A stretch of 33,253 nucleotides of DNA. Source: Candidatus Aminicenantota bacterium. GTDB lineage: Bacteria > Acidobacteriota > Aminicenantia > Aminicenantales > UBA4085. Under the pieces are notes generated by a model that saw nothing but the letters and a program-made list of their open reading frames with translations, had not been told where the DNA came from and ran no database searches. The position numbers and the translations under genes were made by a program. This document shows, one piece after another, positions 11,410 through 20,189 of this stretch. The stretch spans positions 1-33,253 of the forward strand of contig JAFGEN010000196.1 in assembly GCA_016931595.1 (NCBI GenBank), in the 5' to 3' direction. Numbering within the stretch: position 1 is the first letter of the stretch; each line of letters begins with the position of its first letter.

Positions 11410-12420
11410 ATGAAGGCCCTGCTCCTGAACGCCTATTCCCTGATCTCGGCCCCGGTTTGCGCCCGGAAAGCGGCGGCATTCGCGAAGGGAAGGAAAAAGG
11501 CTTTTCTGGCCCCTCTTCCGGTCATCTCGGTCGGGAATCTGGCCCTGGGAGGCACGGGGAAAACGCCGGTCGCGGCCGAGCTGATCGGCCGTTTTCTCGA
11601 CCGGGGATATCATCCCGCCCTTGTCACCCGGGGCTACGGAGGCGTCTGGGAAAAAATCGGGGGCGTCCTGTCCGACGGCCGGAGCATCTTCGGCGGCGTG
11701 CGGGAAGCGGGGGATGAGCCTGTCTGGTTCGCCCGCCGGTTTCCCGCCGCGGGAGTCTTTGTCGGCCGGGACAGGGTCCTCTCCTGTCTCAAAGCCGAGG
11801 CCCTCGGATTCGACCTGTGTCTATTGGACGACGGCTTCCAGCACCTCCGCCTGGCCCGCGACCTCGACATCGTCCTTCATCATCCCTCGGCCGGACTGCC
11901 GCTCCGAGAGGGGGAAAGGGCTCTCTCCCGGGCTCATATCCTTCTTCTCCCCAGGGAATCCGCCGGAAAAGCGGCCGAGCATTTCCGTCGGCGCTTCCCC
12001 CGGCTCGACGTTTTCGAGTACGAGGTTGTGGCTGGGAACATCGAGGGAAGACCGTCCGAACCCGTCCTTCCTCTTTCATTCCTCCAGGGACGAAGGATTC
12101 TGGCCTTTGCCGGAATCGCCCGGCCGGGCCGTTTTTTCGACCTTCTGGAAAGCGCCGGAGCCTCGCTTGTCGGGCGTTTGATTTTCCCCGATCATTATCC
12201 TTACCCGCAGGCCGGAATCTCCCGGGTCGTCTCGGCCGTCGTCCGCCTCGAGCCTGACCTGGTTTTAACCACGGAAAAGGACGCCGTCAAATGGAGGCCG
12301 AAGGATCGAACAATCGCCGGCCGACCGCTTCACGTTTTGAGGATCGGGATCGACCTGCCGGAGACATTTTTTGAACGGGTCTGGGCCGCCCTCCCGGCCG
12401 TAAAGGCCGGCCGTGTCTGA
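11410..12420 (+). CDS. lpxK: tetraacyldisaccharide 4'-kinase
   Basis: SVGNLALGGTGKTPVAAELIGRFL, GYHPALVTRGYGG, LLDDGFQHLRLARDLDIVL. Confidence 0.95.
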   Translation: MKALLLNAYSLISAPVCARKAAAFAKGRKKAFLAPLPVISVGNLALGGTGKTPVAAELIGRFLDRGYHPALVTRGYGGVWEKIGGVLSDGRSIFGGVREAGDEPVWFARRFPAAGVFVGRDRVLSCLKAEALGFDLCLLDDGFQHLRLARDLDIVLHHPSAGLPLREGERALSRAHILLLPRESAGKAAEHFRRRFPRLDVFEYEVVAGNIEGRPSEPVLPLSFLQGRRILAFAGIARPGRFFDLLESAGASLVGRLIFPDHYPYPQAGISRVVSAVVRLEPDLVLTTEKDAVKWRPKDRTIAGRPLHVLRIGIDLPETFFERVWAALPAVKAGRV

Positions 12421-13333
12421 AAAAACGGCCAACCAGCCATCCGCCGGGACGGTTGCGGCCTATTTGCTCTACAAGGTTTTCTCCCTATTTGTCGCCATCC
12501 TGCCCCGAGGACTGGTCCTTCTCTGGGGACAAGCGGTCGGTTGGATCGCCTATCACCTGGACTCAAGACATCGGGCGATCGCCCGGGCCAATCTGGTTCA
12601 AGCCTTTGGACCGTCCCTTCGGCCGGCCGAACGATCGAGGATCGCCCTTCGTTCCTACATGAATTTCGTCCGGACGCTTTTTGACGGCCTGAAAACCGCC
12701 CCCTGGTCCCAGGCTCGCCTGATGAGGCTGTTCGACGTCGAGGGCGGAGACCATTTCGACCGGGCCGCCGCCTCCGGCCGGGGCGTTCTCCTGTTCACCG
12801 CCCATTTCGGCAACTGGGAGATGATCATTCCCCCGATCGCCGACCGGATGAAATTTCTCATCATTGCCCGAGCCCTGGACAACCCGCTCATCGACCGGGA
12901 CGTGGAAAAGGCCCGGGAGCGGAGAGGAGCGACCATCATCGACAAGTTCGGGGCGGGACGCCGAGTGCTTCGGGCCTTGGCTCGGAAAGAGGCCGTCGGC
13001 ATCCTGATCGACCAGAATGTCCTCCGCCGGGAGGCCGTTTTCGTCGATTTTTTCGGGAAGCCGGCGGCGACAACTCCGGCCCTGGCCTTTTTCCACCTCC
13101 GGACGGGAGCCCCGGTCGTTCCCATGTATTGCGTCCCCTCCCCGGGAAACCGGTACAGGTTTCGGTTCGAGCCGCAGGTTGAAATCAGCCTCTCGGGAAT
13201 CGAGGGGGAGGACGTGTTGAAAATTACGGCCGTCTGCACTAAGATGATCGAAGAAACCATCCGCCGGCATCCGGAGCTCTGGCTGTGGATTCACAAACGC
13301 TGGCAATCGAGGCCCCTGAATGAAACAACCTGA
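12413..13333 (+). CDS. lysophospholipid/lipid A acyltransferase (LpxL/HtrB-like)
   Basis: GTG start overlapping lpxK by 8 nt; FTAHFGNWEM catalytic motif, HPELWLWIHKRWQSRP C-terminal motif. Confidence 0.92.
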   Translation: MSEKTANQPSAGTVAAYLLYKVFSLFVAILPRGLVLLWGQAVGWIAYHLDSRHRAIARANLVQAFGPSLRPAERSRIALRSYMNFVRTLFDGLKTAPWSQARLMRLFDVEGGDHFDRAAASGRGVLLFTAHFGNWEMIIPPIADRMKFLIIARALDNPLIDRDVEKARERRGATIIDKFGAGRRVLRALARKEAVGILIDQNVLRREAVFVDFFGKPAATTPALAFFHLRTGAPVVPMYCVPSPGNRYRFRFEPQVEISLSGIEGEDVLKITAVCTKMIEETIRRHPELWLWIHKRWQSRPLNETT

Positions 13334-14093
13334 AAACCGGCGGACCGGCCGCTCCGGGGGACGGACTCCCGAGGCCCTCCGGCCGGTCAAAATCACCCCC
13401 GACTTCATCGAAATCGCCGACGGTTCGGCCTTGATCGAGATGGGCCGGACCCGGGTCGTGGCCACGGCCACGATCGAGGAGAAGGTCCCGCCGTTTCTCA
13501 AGGGGACGGGCCAAGGCTGGGTCACGGCCGAATACGCCATGCTTCCCCGGGCCACGGATAAGAGAACACCCCGGGAGCGGCAGATGGGCTATCCCTCGGG
13601 CCGAAGCCAGGAGATTCAGCGCCTGATCGGACGATCGCTTCGGGCCGTGACCGACCTTCGAGCCCTGGGCGACCGGCAGATCATCCTCGATTGCGACGTC
13701 CTCCAAGCCGACGGAGGGACGCGCGTCGCGTCGATCAACGCCGCCTGTATCGCCCTGGCCTTGGCCTTGAAAAAGCTCCTGGATGCGAACATTCTCAAGA
13801 TCCTTCCACTCCGACACCTTGTCGGGGCGATTTCCGTCGGCCTGGTCGACGGCGAAGCCCTCTGCGACCTGGACTATGGGGAGGACTCCCGGGCCGAGAC
13901 CGATATGAACGTCGTTGAAACCGACCGGGGCCAGCTTTTAGAGGTCCAGGCCACGGCCGAACGGACGCCCTTTTCCAGAAACCAGCTCGATACGCTTCTC
14001 AAACTGGCCGACGCCGGGATCGCCGAGGTCGTCCAGGCTCAAAAAGACGTCCTCAAGAAAAAAAGCCTGATGTTCATGGCCTATGGTCGGTAG
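13320..14093 (+). CDS. rph: ribonuclease PH
   Basis: GTGQGWVTAEYAMLPRATDKRTPRERQMGYPSGRSQEIQRLIGRSLRAV, DCDVLQADGGTR. Confidence 0.96.
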   Translation: MKQPENRRTGRSGGRTPEALRPVKITPDFIEIADGSALIEMGRTRVVATATIEEKVPPFLKGTGQGWVTAEYAMLPRATDKRTPRERQMGYPSGRSQEIQRLIGRSLRAVTDLRALGDRQIILDCDVLQADGGTRVASINAACIALALALKKLLDANILKILPLRHLVGAISVGLVDGEALCDLDYGEDSRAETDMNVVETDRGQLLEVQATAERTPFSRNQLDTLLKLADAGIAEVVQAQKDVLKKKSLMFMAYGR

Positions 14094-14103
14094 GCGGGCG
14101 TCC

Positions 14104-14132
14104 TTGACAAGGCCGGACGCCCCTTTTAATAT
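14104..14132 (+). promoter_or_regulatory. putative strong sigma70-type promoter TTGACA-N17-TAATAT
   Basis: TTGACA 14104-14109, TAATAT 14127-14132; SD-led ATG at 14197. Confidence 0.65.
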
Positions 14133-14196
14133 GGGTATTTCCATTTCCAGATGGAAGAAACGGACCTCTTGACCGAAGCCGCATAGGGAGGTTTTT

Positions 14197-15600
14197 ATGA
14201 ATCTCGTCACCGTCCTGATCGTCATCGGAGCCGTTCTCGTCCTGGCCGTCGGCCTGGGCTTTCTTTTCGCCAAACAATTCCGGAAAGTCGGGCCGAATGA
14301 AGCCCTGATCATCTCCGGCCGCAAGCGCAGCCTGACCCTTCCCGACGGCACGGTTAAAAAGGTCGGATACCGGGTCCGGATCGGCGGCGGCACATTCGTC
14401 CATCCCTTCACCGAGAAAGTCGATCTCCTTCCGATGGATGTCCTTTCGATGACCATCCGCACCCCCGAGGTCCTGACCCGGGGCGGCGTGCCGATCGTGG
14501 CCGACGCGGCCGCCCAGGTGAAGATCGATTCCTCGGAGGCGGCCATCTCCATGGCCGCCGAACAGTTCCTCGGCATGGGCCGGGATGGGATCAAGGAAGT
14601 AGCCGTCAACGTCCTCGAGGGCAAGATGAGGGAAGTCATCGGGACGATGACTGTCGAGGAAATCTACCGGGGACGGGCCGATTTCAACCAGAAGGTCGCC
14701 GAAACCGTCAGGGAGGATTTCGGAAAGATGGGATTGGCTCTTCTCTCCTACGCCCTCAAGGAATTCAGCGACACCCAGGGATACATCGACGCCCTCTCCA
14801 AGCCGCTGATTTCAGCGGCCAAACGCGATGCCGCCGTGGCTGAGGCCGAGACCGAAAAAGAAGCGATTATCCGGTCGTCCCAGGCCCGCAAGGAAGGCGA
14901 GGTAGCCCGTCTCCAGGCCGAGGCTCAGATCGCCAAGGCCCAGTGGGAAAACGAAGCGAAAAAATCCGAGTCCCTGACCTCGGTCAACCAGAAAAAGGCC
15001 CAGGCCGACTTCTCCTACGAGCTCGAGCGGTATCGCCTCTCGCAGGAATTGAAGCGGGAGGAAAGCAAGGTTCTGATGGTCGAAAAGGAACAGGCGATCC
15101 AGATCGAGGACCTCGAAATCAAGCGCCGGGAAAAAGAGCTCGAATCCAACGTTTTAAAGCCGGCCGATGCCCGGAAATACCAGATCCGGGCCGAAGCCGA
15201 AGCCGAGGAATTCCGCATCCAGGCCGAAGCCCGCGGCAAGGCCGAGGCGGTCAAGCTCGAAGGCCAGGCTGAAGCCGGCCGAATCAAGGACAAAGGGGCG
15301 GCCGACGCCGAAGCCATGACCAAGCGTGCTCAGGCGATGAGCCTCTACAAAGACGCCTCGGTCTTGGAGATGTATATGAAGGTCCTTCCGGAAGTGGTCA
15401 AGAGCGTCTCCGAACCGCTGTCGAAAATCGACAAGATCGTCCTTGTCAACAGCGACAAGGACCTCGGCTTGAACAAAATCTCGGGACAGACGGCCCAGAT
15501 CCTGGCCCAGATTCCCGACATCGTCCAGACGCTGACCGGGGCCGATTTGAAGAAATTCCTCCGGGAGAAGCTATCGGTCGAACCCAAGAGCGAGAAATAA
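14197..15600 (+). CDS. flotillin-like SPFH/band-7 domain protein
   Basis: N-terminal TM, SPFH region, long A/E/K-rich coiled coil (AEAEAEEFRIQAEARGKAEAVKLEGQAEAGRIKDKGAADAEAM). Confidence 0.9.
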   Translation: MNLVTVLIVIGAVLVLAVGLGFLFAKQFRKVGPNEALIISGRKRSLTLPDGTVKKVGYRVRIGGGTFVHPFTEKVDLLPMDVLSMTIRTPEVLTRGGVPIVADAAAQVKIDSSEAAISMAAEQFLGMGRDGIKEVAVNVLEGKMREVIGTMTVEEIYRGRADFNQKVAETVREDFGKMGLALLSYALKEFSDTQGYIDALSKPLISAAKRDAAVAEAETEKEAIIRSSQARKEGEVARLQAEAQIAKAQWENEAKKSESLTSVNQKKAQADFSYELERYRLSQELKREESKVLMVEKEQAIQIEDLEIKRREKELESNVLKPADARKYQIRAEAEAEEFRIQAEARGKAEAVKLEGQAEAGRIKDKGAADAEAMTKRAQAMSLYKDASVLEMYMKVLPEVVKSVSEPLSKIDKIVLVNSDKDLGLNKISGQTAQILAQIPDIVQTLTGADLKKFLREKLSVEPKSEK

Positions 15601-15630
15601 CCCCCGCATTCATCCGGGAAAGGGGACGTC

Positions 15631-17961
15631 ATGATCTCCGATAAAGCCAACCGCATCGGCGCCTCGCCGACATTCAAGGTCGCGGCCAAGGCCAAGGCGA
15701 TGAAGGCCGAAGGCATCGACGTCGTCGACCTGAGCATCGGCGAGCCCGATTTTCCGACCCCGGAAACCGTCAAGGCGGCCGGGATCAAAGCCATCCAGGA
15801 CAATTACACCAAGTACACCGAAAACGACGGCTCGCCCGCCCTCAAGAAGGCCATCATCGGCCGGCTGAAGGAGGATTACGGGCTGACGTATGCGCCGAAC
15901 GAGGTCATCGTCAACTGCGGGGCCAAAAGCTCGTTGTTCCACGCCTTCCAGTCGCTGATCAACGACGATGAGGAAGTCATCATCCCGGCCCCGTACTGGG
16001 TTTCCTATCCCCATCTCGTCCATCTGGCCAAGGGAAAATCCGTCTTTGTTCCGACGAAAGAGGAGAACGGCTTCATCCTGACGGCCGAGGAGCTCAAGGC
16101 CCACATCACACCGGCGACGAAAGCTCTCCTTCTCAATTCTCCGTCGAATCCGACGGGAGCGGCCTACACGGCCGAACAGCTGGACGCTCTGGCCGAAGTC
16201 ATCCGAGGGGAGGACATTTACGTCATTTCCGACGAAATCTACTCCTGCCTTGTCTACGACGGATTCAAGTACCGGAGCATCGCCTCCCTGGGCGAAGACC
16301 TGAGAAAGAAAACCGTGTTGATCAACGGCGTGTCCAAGGCCTACGCCATGACGGGCTGGCGGATCGGCTATGCGGCCGGCCCGGCGCCGTTGATTGCGGC
16401 CATGAGCCGCATCCAAAGCCACACGACCTCCCATCCCGCCTCCATCTCCCAGCGGGCCAGCATCGAAGCCCTGGCCGGTTCCCAAGCGGATGTCTCACGC
16501 ATGCGCGCCGAATTCGAACGCCGCCGGAATTACTCCCTGATGAAGCTTCGAACCATTCCCGGGCTCTCCTGCTTCGAGCCCCCGGGAGCCTTCTACCTGT
16601 TTCCCAACATCCGCTCGTTTTTCGACCTGGAATTCAACGGAACCCCCATCCGCAATTCCTACGGAATGGCCTATTACCTCCTGAGGGAGGCCCGGGTGGC
16701 AGTCGTCCCCGGAGACGCCTTCGGCGCCGACGACTACATGCGCCTGTCGTACGCCACCTCGATGGAGAACCTGGAAAAGGGACTCAACCGGATCGCCCAG
16801 GCCCTGGCCCGGCTCAAGCCGGCCAAGCGGGCCAAGCGGGTCGCCTTGAGCAACGTCGTCACCCGGCAGCGCGGGCCGGTCCCGGTCGAGGACCGGCTGG
16901 CAGTCGCCCTTCGGGACGGACTTGTCGCCGAGGCAGAGGCGCGCCTGGCCTCAGACGTCGTGTTCGAATGGAACGCCAATATCGCCGGGGTGATCGTCCG
17001 CCTGCGGACCAACGTCCGTCATATTTATGAAATGTGGACGGAAAACTGGACCCCGGCGCCTCCTGATTCGGGCCTCGAGCCGCACGGCCATCTCTACGCC
17101 GTCGACGGGATCGCCGGACGGGAACCCCGGGCCTTCTTCAACACCGAGACCAAAACCGGAGTCGTCGTCAATGTCGACGCGTATGCCCCGGTCCGAAGCC
17201 TGGCCCTCGGACTGGCCGGGGATGTCGCCGGACGCAGGTTTGGGGCCAACCTGGTCCGGGGCATGTCGGTCGATACCGAAGGCCTCGGTCTGCTCCTCGT
17301 CGGCCCGGCCGGGACGAAAAAAACGGAACTGTTCTTCAGCCTTCTCCGCGATCCCCGGTTCCGGTTCCATTCCGGGGACATCGTCCTGGTCCGGCCGGCC
17401 GGAACGGCCGCCCAGGCCGAGGCATTCGAACGGAAGGCCTTCCTCCCGACCAACACCGTTGAGTTGTTCGGCCGCCTGGCTCCGCTTTTCGACCGGAGCA
17501 AGTGCGAGAACGTCGTCATCCGGAAAGAGGACTGCCAGAACGTCGAATGCCTGCGGACGGAAGACTGCCGGCTGGACCGCGGCGGCCCGTTCTGTTATAA
17601 AGCGGCCAAGGACGCTTGCGCCCTCCTCGACCCGGAATGGCTTGGCCCGTCGGCCGCCCCGCGCCGGACGGCCCTGCGCTGGATCTTCCTCCTCCGCAAC
17701 GATTCCGTTTCCCAGGCCGTGGAAGAAGTATCCCTGGACGAGGCCCTTCGAATCCTGGAGCGCGGCGAAACCCCCGGCTTGAAGAAGTCCGCCGCCGCCC
17801 GGCCTCAGCCGTTTTTCAACCCCTTCTTTCTCGAATCCACAGACGACCGGGTCGAGCTCGAAAAAGACTTCTATCGCCGGCTGTTGCCCAACGTCCGGAC
17901 GTTTTTATTCAATTCCGGAACGGCCGGAATCGACCAAATCAAGGAAGCGATCGGCCTTTAA
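15631..17961 (+). CDS. class I/II aminotransferase (AspC-like) fused to a C-terminal PEPCK/HprK-like P-loop domain
   Basis: N-term: LSIGEPDFPTPE, NSPSNPTGAAY, SDEIYSCLVYDG, GVSKAYAMTGWRIGYAAGP (PLP Lys present). C-term from about aa 400: FFNTETKTGVVVNVDAYAPVRSLALGLAGD...GLLLVGPAGTKKTELFFSLL...RFHSGDIVLVR. One uninterrupted 776-aa ORF. Confidence 0.88.
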   Translation: MISDKANRIGASPTFKVAAKAKAMKAEGIDVVDLSIGEPDFPTPETVKAAGIKAIQDNYTKYTENDGSPALKKAIIGRLKEDYGLTYAPNEVIVNCGAKSSLFHAFQSLINDDEEVIIPAPYWVSYPHLVHLAKGKSVFVPTKEENGFILTAEELKAHITPATKALLLNSPSNPTGAAYTAEQLDALAEVIRGEDIYVISDEIYSCLVYDGFKYRSIASLGEDLRKKTVLINGVSKAYAMTGWRIGYAAGPAPLIAAMSRIQSHTTSHPASISQRASIEALAGSQADVSRMRAEFERRRNYSLMKLRTIPGLSCFEPPGAFYLFPNIRSFFDLEFNGTPIRNSYGMAYYLLREARVAVVPGDAFGADDYMRLSYATSMENLEKGLNRIAQALARLKPAKRAKRVALSNVVTRQRGPVPVEDRLAVALRDGLVAEAEARLASDVVFEWNANIAGVIVRLRTNVRHIYEMWTENWTPAPPDSGLEPHGHLYAVDGIAGREPRAFFNTETKTGVVVNVDAYAPVRSLALGLAGDVAGRRFGANLVRGMSVDTEGLGLLLVGPAGTKKTELFFSLLRDPRFRFHSGDIVLVRPAGTAAQAEAFERKAFLPTNTVELFGRLAPLFDRSKCENVVIRKEDCQNVECLRTEDCRLDRGGPFCYKAAKDACALLDPEWLGPSAAPRRTALRWIFLLRNDSVSQAVEEVSLDEALRILERGETPGLKKSAAARPQPFFNPFFLESTDDRVELEKDFYRRLLPNVRTFLFNSGTAGIDQIKEAIGL

Positions 17962-17980
17962 ACCGGGACGGCGCAACGGG

Positions 17981-18571
17981 TCAGTGTCCCGGGAACATCA
18001 GCTCCTCGATATCTCCGGCCAGGAGATGAAGCAGGAACAGATGAATTTCCTGGATGCGGGGGGTTTCCGAAGAGGGGACGTCAAGCAGGATGTCGGCCAG
18101 CGGCGCACTCTTTCCCCCGCTCCATCCGGTGAGAACGATCGTCACCAGGCCCTGCTCTTTGGCCGTCTTCAGGGCTTCAAGGACGTTGGGGGAATTGCCG
18201 CTCGTCGTCAAGCCGAGGGCGATGTCCCCCACGTCGCCGAGAGCCTCGATTTGGCGGCTGAAGACCGCGTCGTATGAAATGTCGTTTCCGATGCAGGTTA
18301 AAACCGAGGTATCCGTGGAAAGGGTCACAGCCCGAAGAGCCGGCCGGGGCTTGAGAAACTTATTGACCAGCTCGGCGACGAAATGCTGGGCCTCGGCCGC
18401 GCTGCCGCCGTTTCCAAAGGCCAGGATTTTCCGCCCGCTCCTCAGGGCCCCGAGGCAGGCTTCGACGGCCCGGCCGTAGGCTTCCCCCCGGGTGGCGAAA
18501 AATTCATCCAGAAGACGGCTCCATTCCTTGGCGATGAGTCGGTGATCCATGATTCCTTCCTCCTTCCTCAT
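17981..18571 (-). CDS. gmhA: phosphoheptose isomerase-like SIS domain protein
   Basis: FGNGGSAAEAQHFVAELVNKF, LTTSGNSPNVLEALKTAKEQG. Confidence 0.88.
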   Translation of the reverse strand: MRKEEGIMDHRLIAKEWSRLLDEFFATRGEAYGRAVEACLGALRSGRKILAFGNGGSAAEAQHFVAELVNKFLKPRPALRAVTLSTDTSVLTCIGNDISYDAVFSRQIEALGDVGDIALGLTTSGNSPNVLEALKTAKEQGLVTIVLTGWSGGKSAPLADILLDVPSSETPRIQEIHLFLLHLLAGDIEELMFPGH

Positions 18572-19269
18572 TCCGGGACGAGGGCAATCCGTTCCCGGAC
18601 GGCGTTCATCCAGGCCGTTAGGTCCGCCGTCTTTTCGTCAGGAGCGGGGACCGTCGGATGGAAAACGACCCGGATCCTTCCCCTTCGGGGGATCAGACAG
18701 CCTTTCGGCATCAACTCGAACGACCCCCGTATCGATATCGGAACGATTGGAACACCGGCTTCCCGGGCCAGGAAAAATCCTCCACGGCGGAAAGGCCCAA
18801 GCGTCCCGGTCCGGCTGCGGGTTCCCTCCGGAAAAATCAGAAATGAATATCCCCGCGTCCTGATCATCCTCGCCGCTTCGGCGATCGCGGTCCGGCCGCC
18901 GTTGGTTCCCTTCCGGTCCACCGGAACGAACCCCGTATGCCTCATTCCCAAACCCGCCACAGGGATGCGAAAAATGGATTTTTTCATGATGACCCGGACG
19001 GGACGGCGGATGGCCAGAAAGAGGGCCGGACCGTCGAGCAGGCTCAGATGGTTGGACATGAAAACGCACGGCCCGGCCTCTTCTTCGCCGCCGTCCCCTT
19101 CGACTTCGAGCCGGAGTCCGAGAATCGTCCGGCTCGCCTTCATCGTCCATTTCCCGACCCCGAGAAGCGGCTCGCGAAAACGGAACAATACGGCCAGAAA
19201 AACGACTGGAATGGCGCAGACGATGACCGCGGCATAAAGCAGAAGCACGACCGCCGTTCGAAGGATCAT
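18568..19269 (-). CDS. plsC: 1-acyl-sn-glycerol-3-phosphate acyltransferase
   Basis: SNHLSLLDGPALFLAI (NHxxxxD) and FPEGTRSRTG; start taken at MILRTAVVLLLY rather than the longer ORF. Confidence 0.9.
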   Translation of the reverse strand: MILRTAVVLLLYAAVIVCAIPVVFLAVLFRFREPLLGVGKWTMKASRTILGLRLEVEGDGGEEEAGPCVFMSNHLSLLDGPALFLAIRRPVRVIMKKSIFRIPVAGLGMRHTGFVPVDRKGTNGGRTAIAEAARMIRTRGYSFLIFPEGTRSRTGTLGPFRRGGFFLAREAGVPIVPISIRGSFELMPKGCLIPRRGRIRVVFHPTVPAPDEKTADLTAWMNAVRERIALVPE

Positions 19270-19317
19270 CGGGCGGATTATACCCCATTCGGCGGGAAGG
19301 GGATAACCATGGCGCAA

Positions 19318-19347
19318 GGCGGCGCGGGGGAGGGACCCCGCGCCGCC
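19318..19347 (-). terminator. 12-bp perfect hairpin after the distal pilin; terminator-like but lacking a good T tract
   Basis: GGCGGCGCGGGG-GAGGGA-CCCCGCGCCGCC. Confidence 0.5.
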
Positions 19348-19372
19348 TGCTTCCGAAGCGAGGAAGAGAACG

Positions 19373-19903
19373 TTATGTTCCCGTCGATCCGGCCCGCGGG
19401 CCTCGAATGAAGCCTCCGTTGAAATTGATGATATCCTTGTCGAAATCGCCCGTCGAAGAGATCGAATAAAGCCCGCCTCCGGGCAAGGCGGAGTTATAAG
19501 TCCAGGTCTCGACCGATTTGTCCCGGCCGTAGGAAGCGACCAGGAAATCGTCCATGCCGGACCCCGAGATCCCGTACTGCCCGTCGCAGTTGGAGCCCGT
19601 AAAAATCATGAACGGCTGGCCCCACTGGTCGGACGTGGGAATCGCTTTCAGGTAAAGCGGGGACAAGGCCGCGATCAAGGTTCCGGTCAAGGCCCCGTTT
19701 GAGACGGGAGGAGTCGCTTTCTCGCTGATATAGCCGGCGATGGCCGAGGCGATCACGTTGATATCCTTCTGGGTTCCCCGGATCTTCGCCTTCTGCAGGG
19801 CCGTCATCGCGTTGGGGATGAGAAGCGCGGCCAGGATGCCGATGATCGCGACGACGATGAGAAGCTCGATCAAGCTGAAACCGTTTTCTTTCTTTATGAC
19901 CAT
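19373..19903 (-). CDS. pilA: type IV pilin (PilA paralogue 1)
   Basis: MVIKKENGFSLIELLIVVAIIGILAALLIPNAM prepilin signal with G/F cleavage site and Glu5. Confidence 0.93.
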   Translation of the reverse strand: MVIKKENGFSLIELLIVVAIIGILAALLIPNAMTALQKAKIRGTQKDINVIASAIAGYISEKATPPVSNGALTGTLIAALSPLYLKAIPTSDQWGQPFMIFTGSNCDGQYGISGSGMDDFLVASYGRDKSVETWTYNSALPGGGLYSISSTGDFDKDIINFNGGFIRGPRAGSTGT

Positions 19904-19944
19904 TGTACCCTCGCCGTGTTGGTTTTTCACCCGGAGATAGTCAG

Positions 19945-19960
19945 TGCAAAAAACATGCCA
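19945..19960 (-). promoter_or_regulatory. sigma-54 (-24/-12) promoter of pilA paralogue 1
   Basis: Minus strand TGGCAT-GTTTT-TTGCA: exact GG-N10-GC spacing; ~42 bp upstream of ATG 19903. Confidence 0.78.
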
Positions 19961-20052
19961 GAACAAGAAGGTCTCATTCTTGTAACATATAGTAGATATT
20001 GGAAATAACGATCAATAATTTTCAATCAGACCGGCGCCTGCCCTTACGATTT

Positions 20053-20065
20053 GACAGTATTTGTC
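20053..20065. promoter_or_regulatory. candidate PilR-type enhancer site GAC-N7-GTC upstream of pilA paralogue 1
   Basis: GACAGTATTTGTC, ~93-105 bp upstream of the -24 box. Confidence 0.4.
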
Positions 20066-20133
20066 GTTGCCTGATTCTTTGGGAACCGATTCCCCGTCTC
20101 CGGCAACCGGTTCAACAAACCCGGATGATGCAC

Positions 20134-20169
20134 AAAAAAAAGCGGCGCGGGGAAACCCCGCGCCGCTTT
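20134..20169 (-). terminator. rho-independent terminator of pilA paralogue 2
   Basis: 14-bp perfect stem AAAGCGGCGCGGGG-type with T tract on the minus strand (plus-strand AAAAAAA 20134-20140). Confidence 0.85.
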
Positions 20170-20189
20170 GGAACTGCGGTTAACTCAGA

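Noticed and set aside
19270-19317. Longer plsC start (MRHGYPLPAEWGIIRP...)
   Set aside because: Would run up to the pilin 3' hairpin; MILRTAVVLLLY at 19269 gives the usual TM start of PlsC
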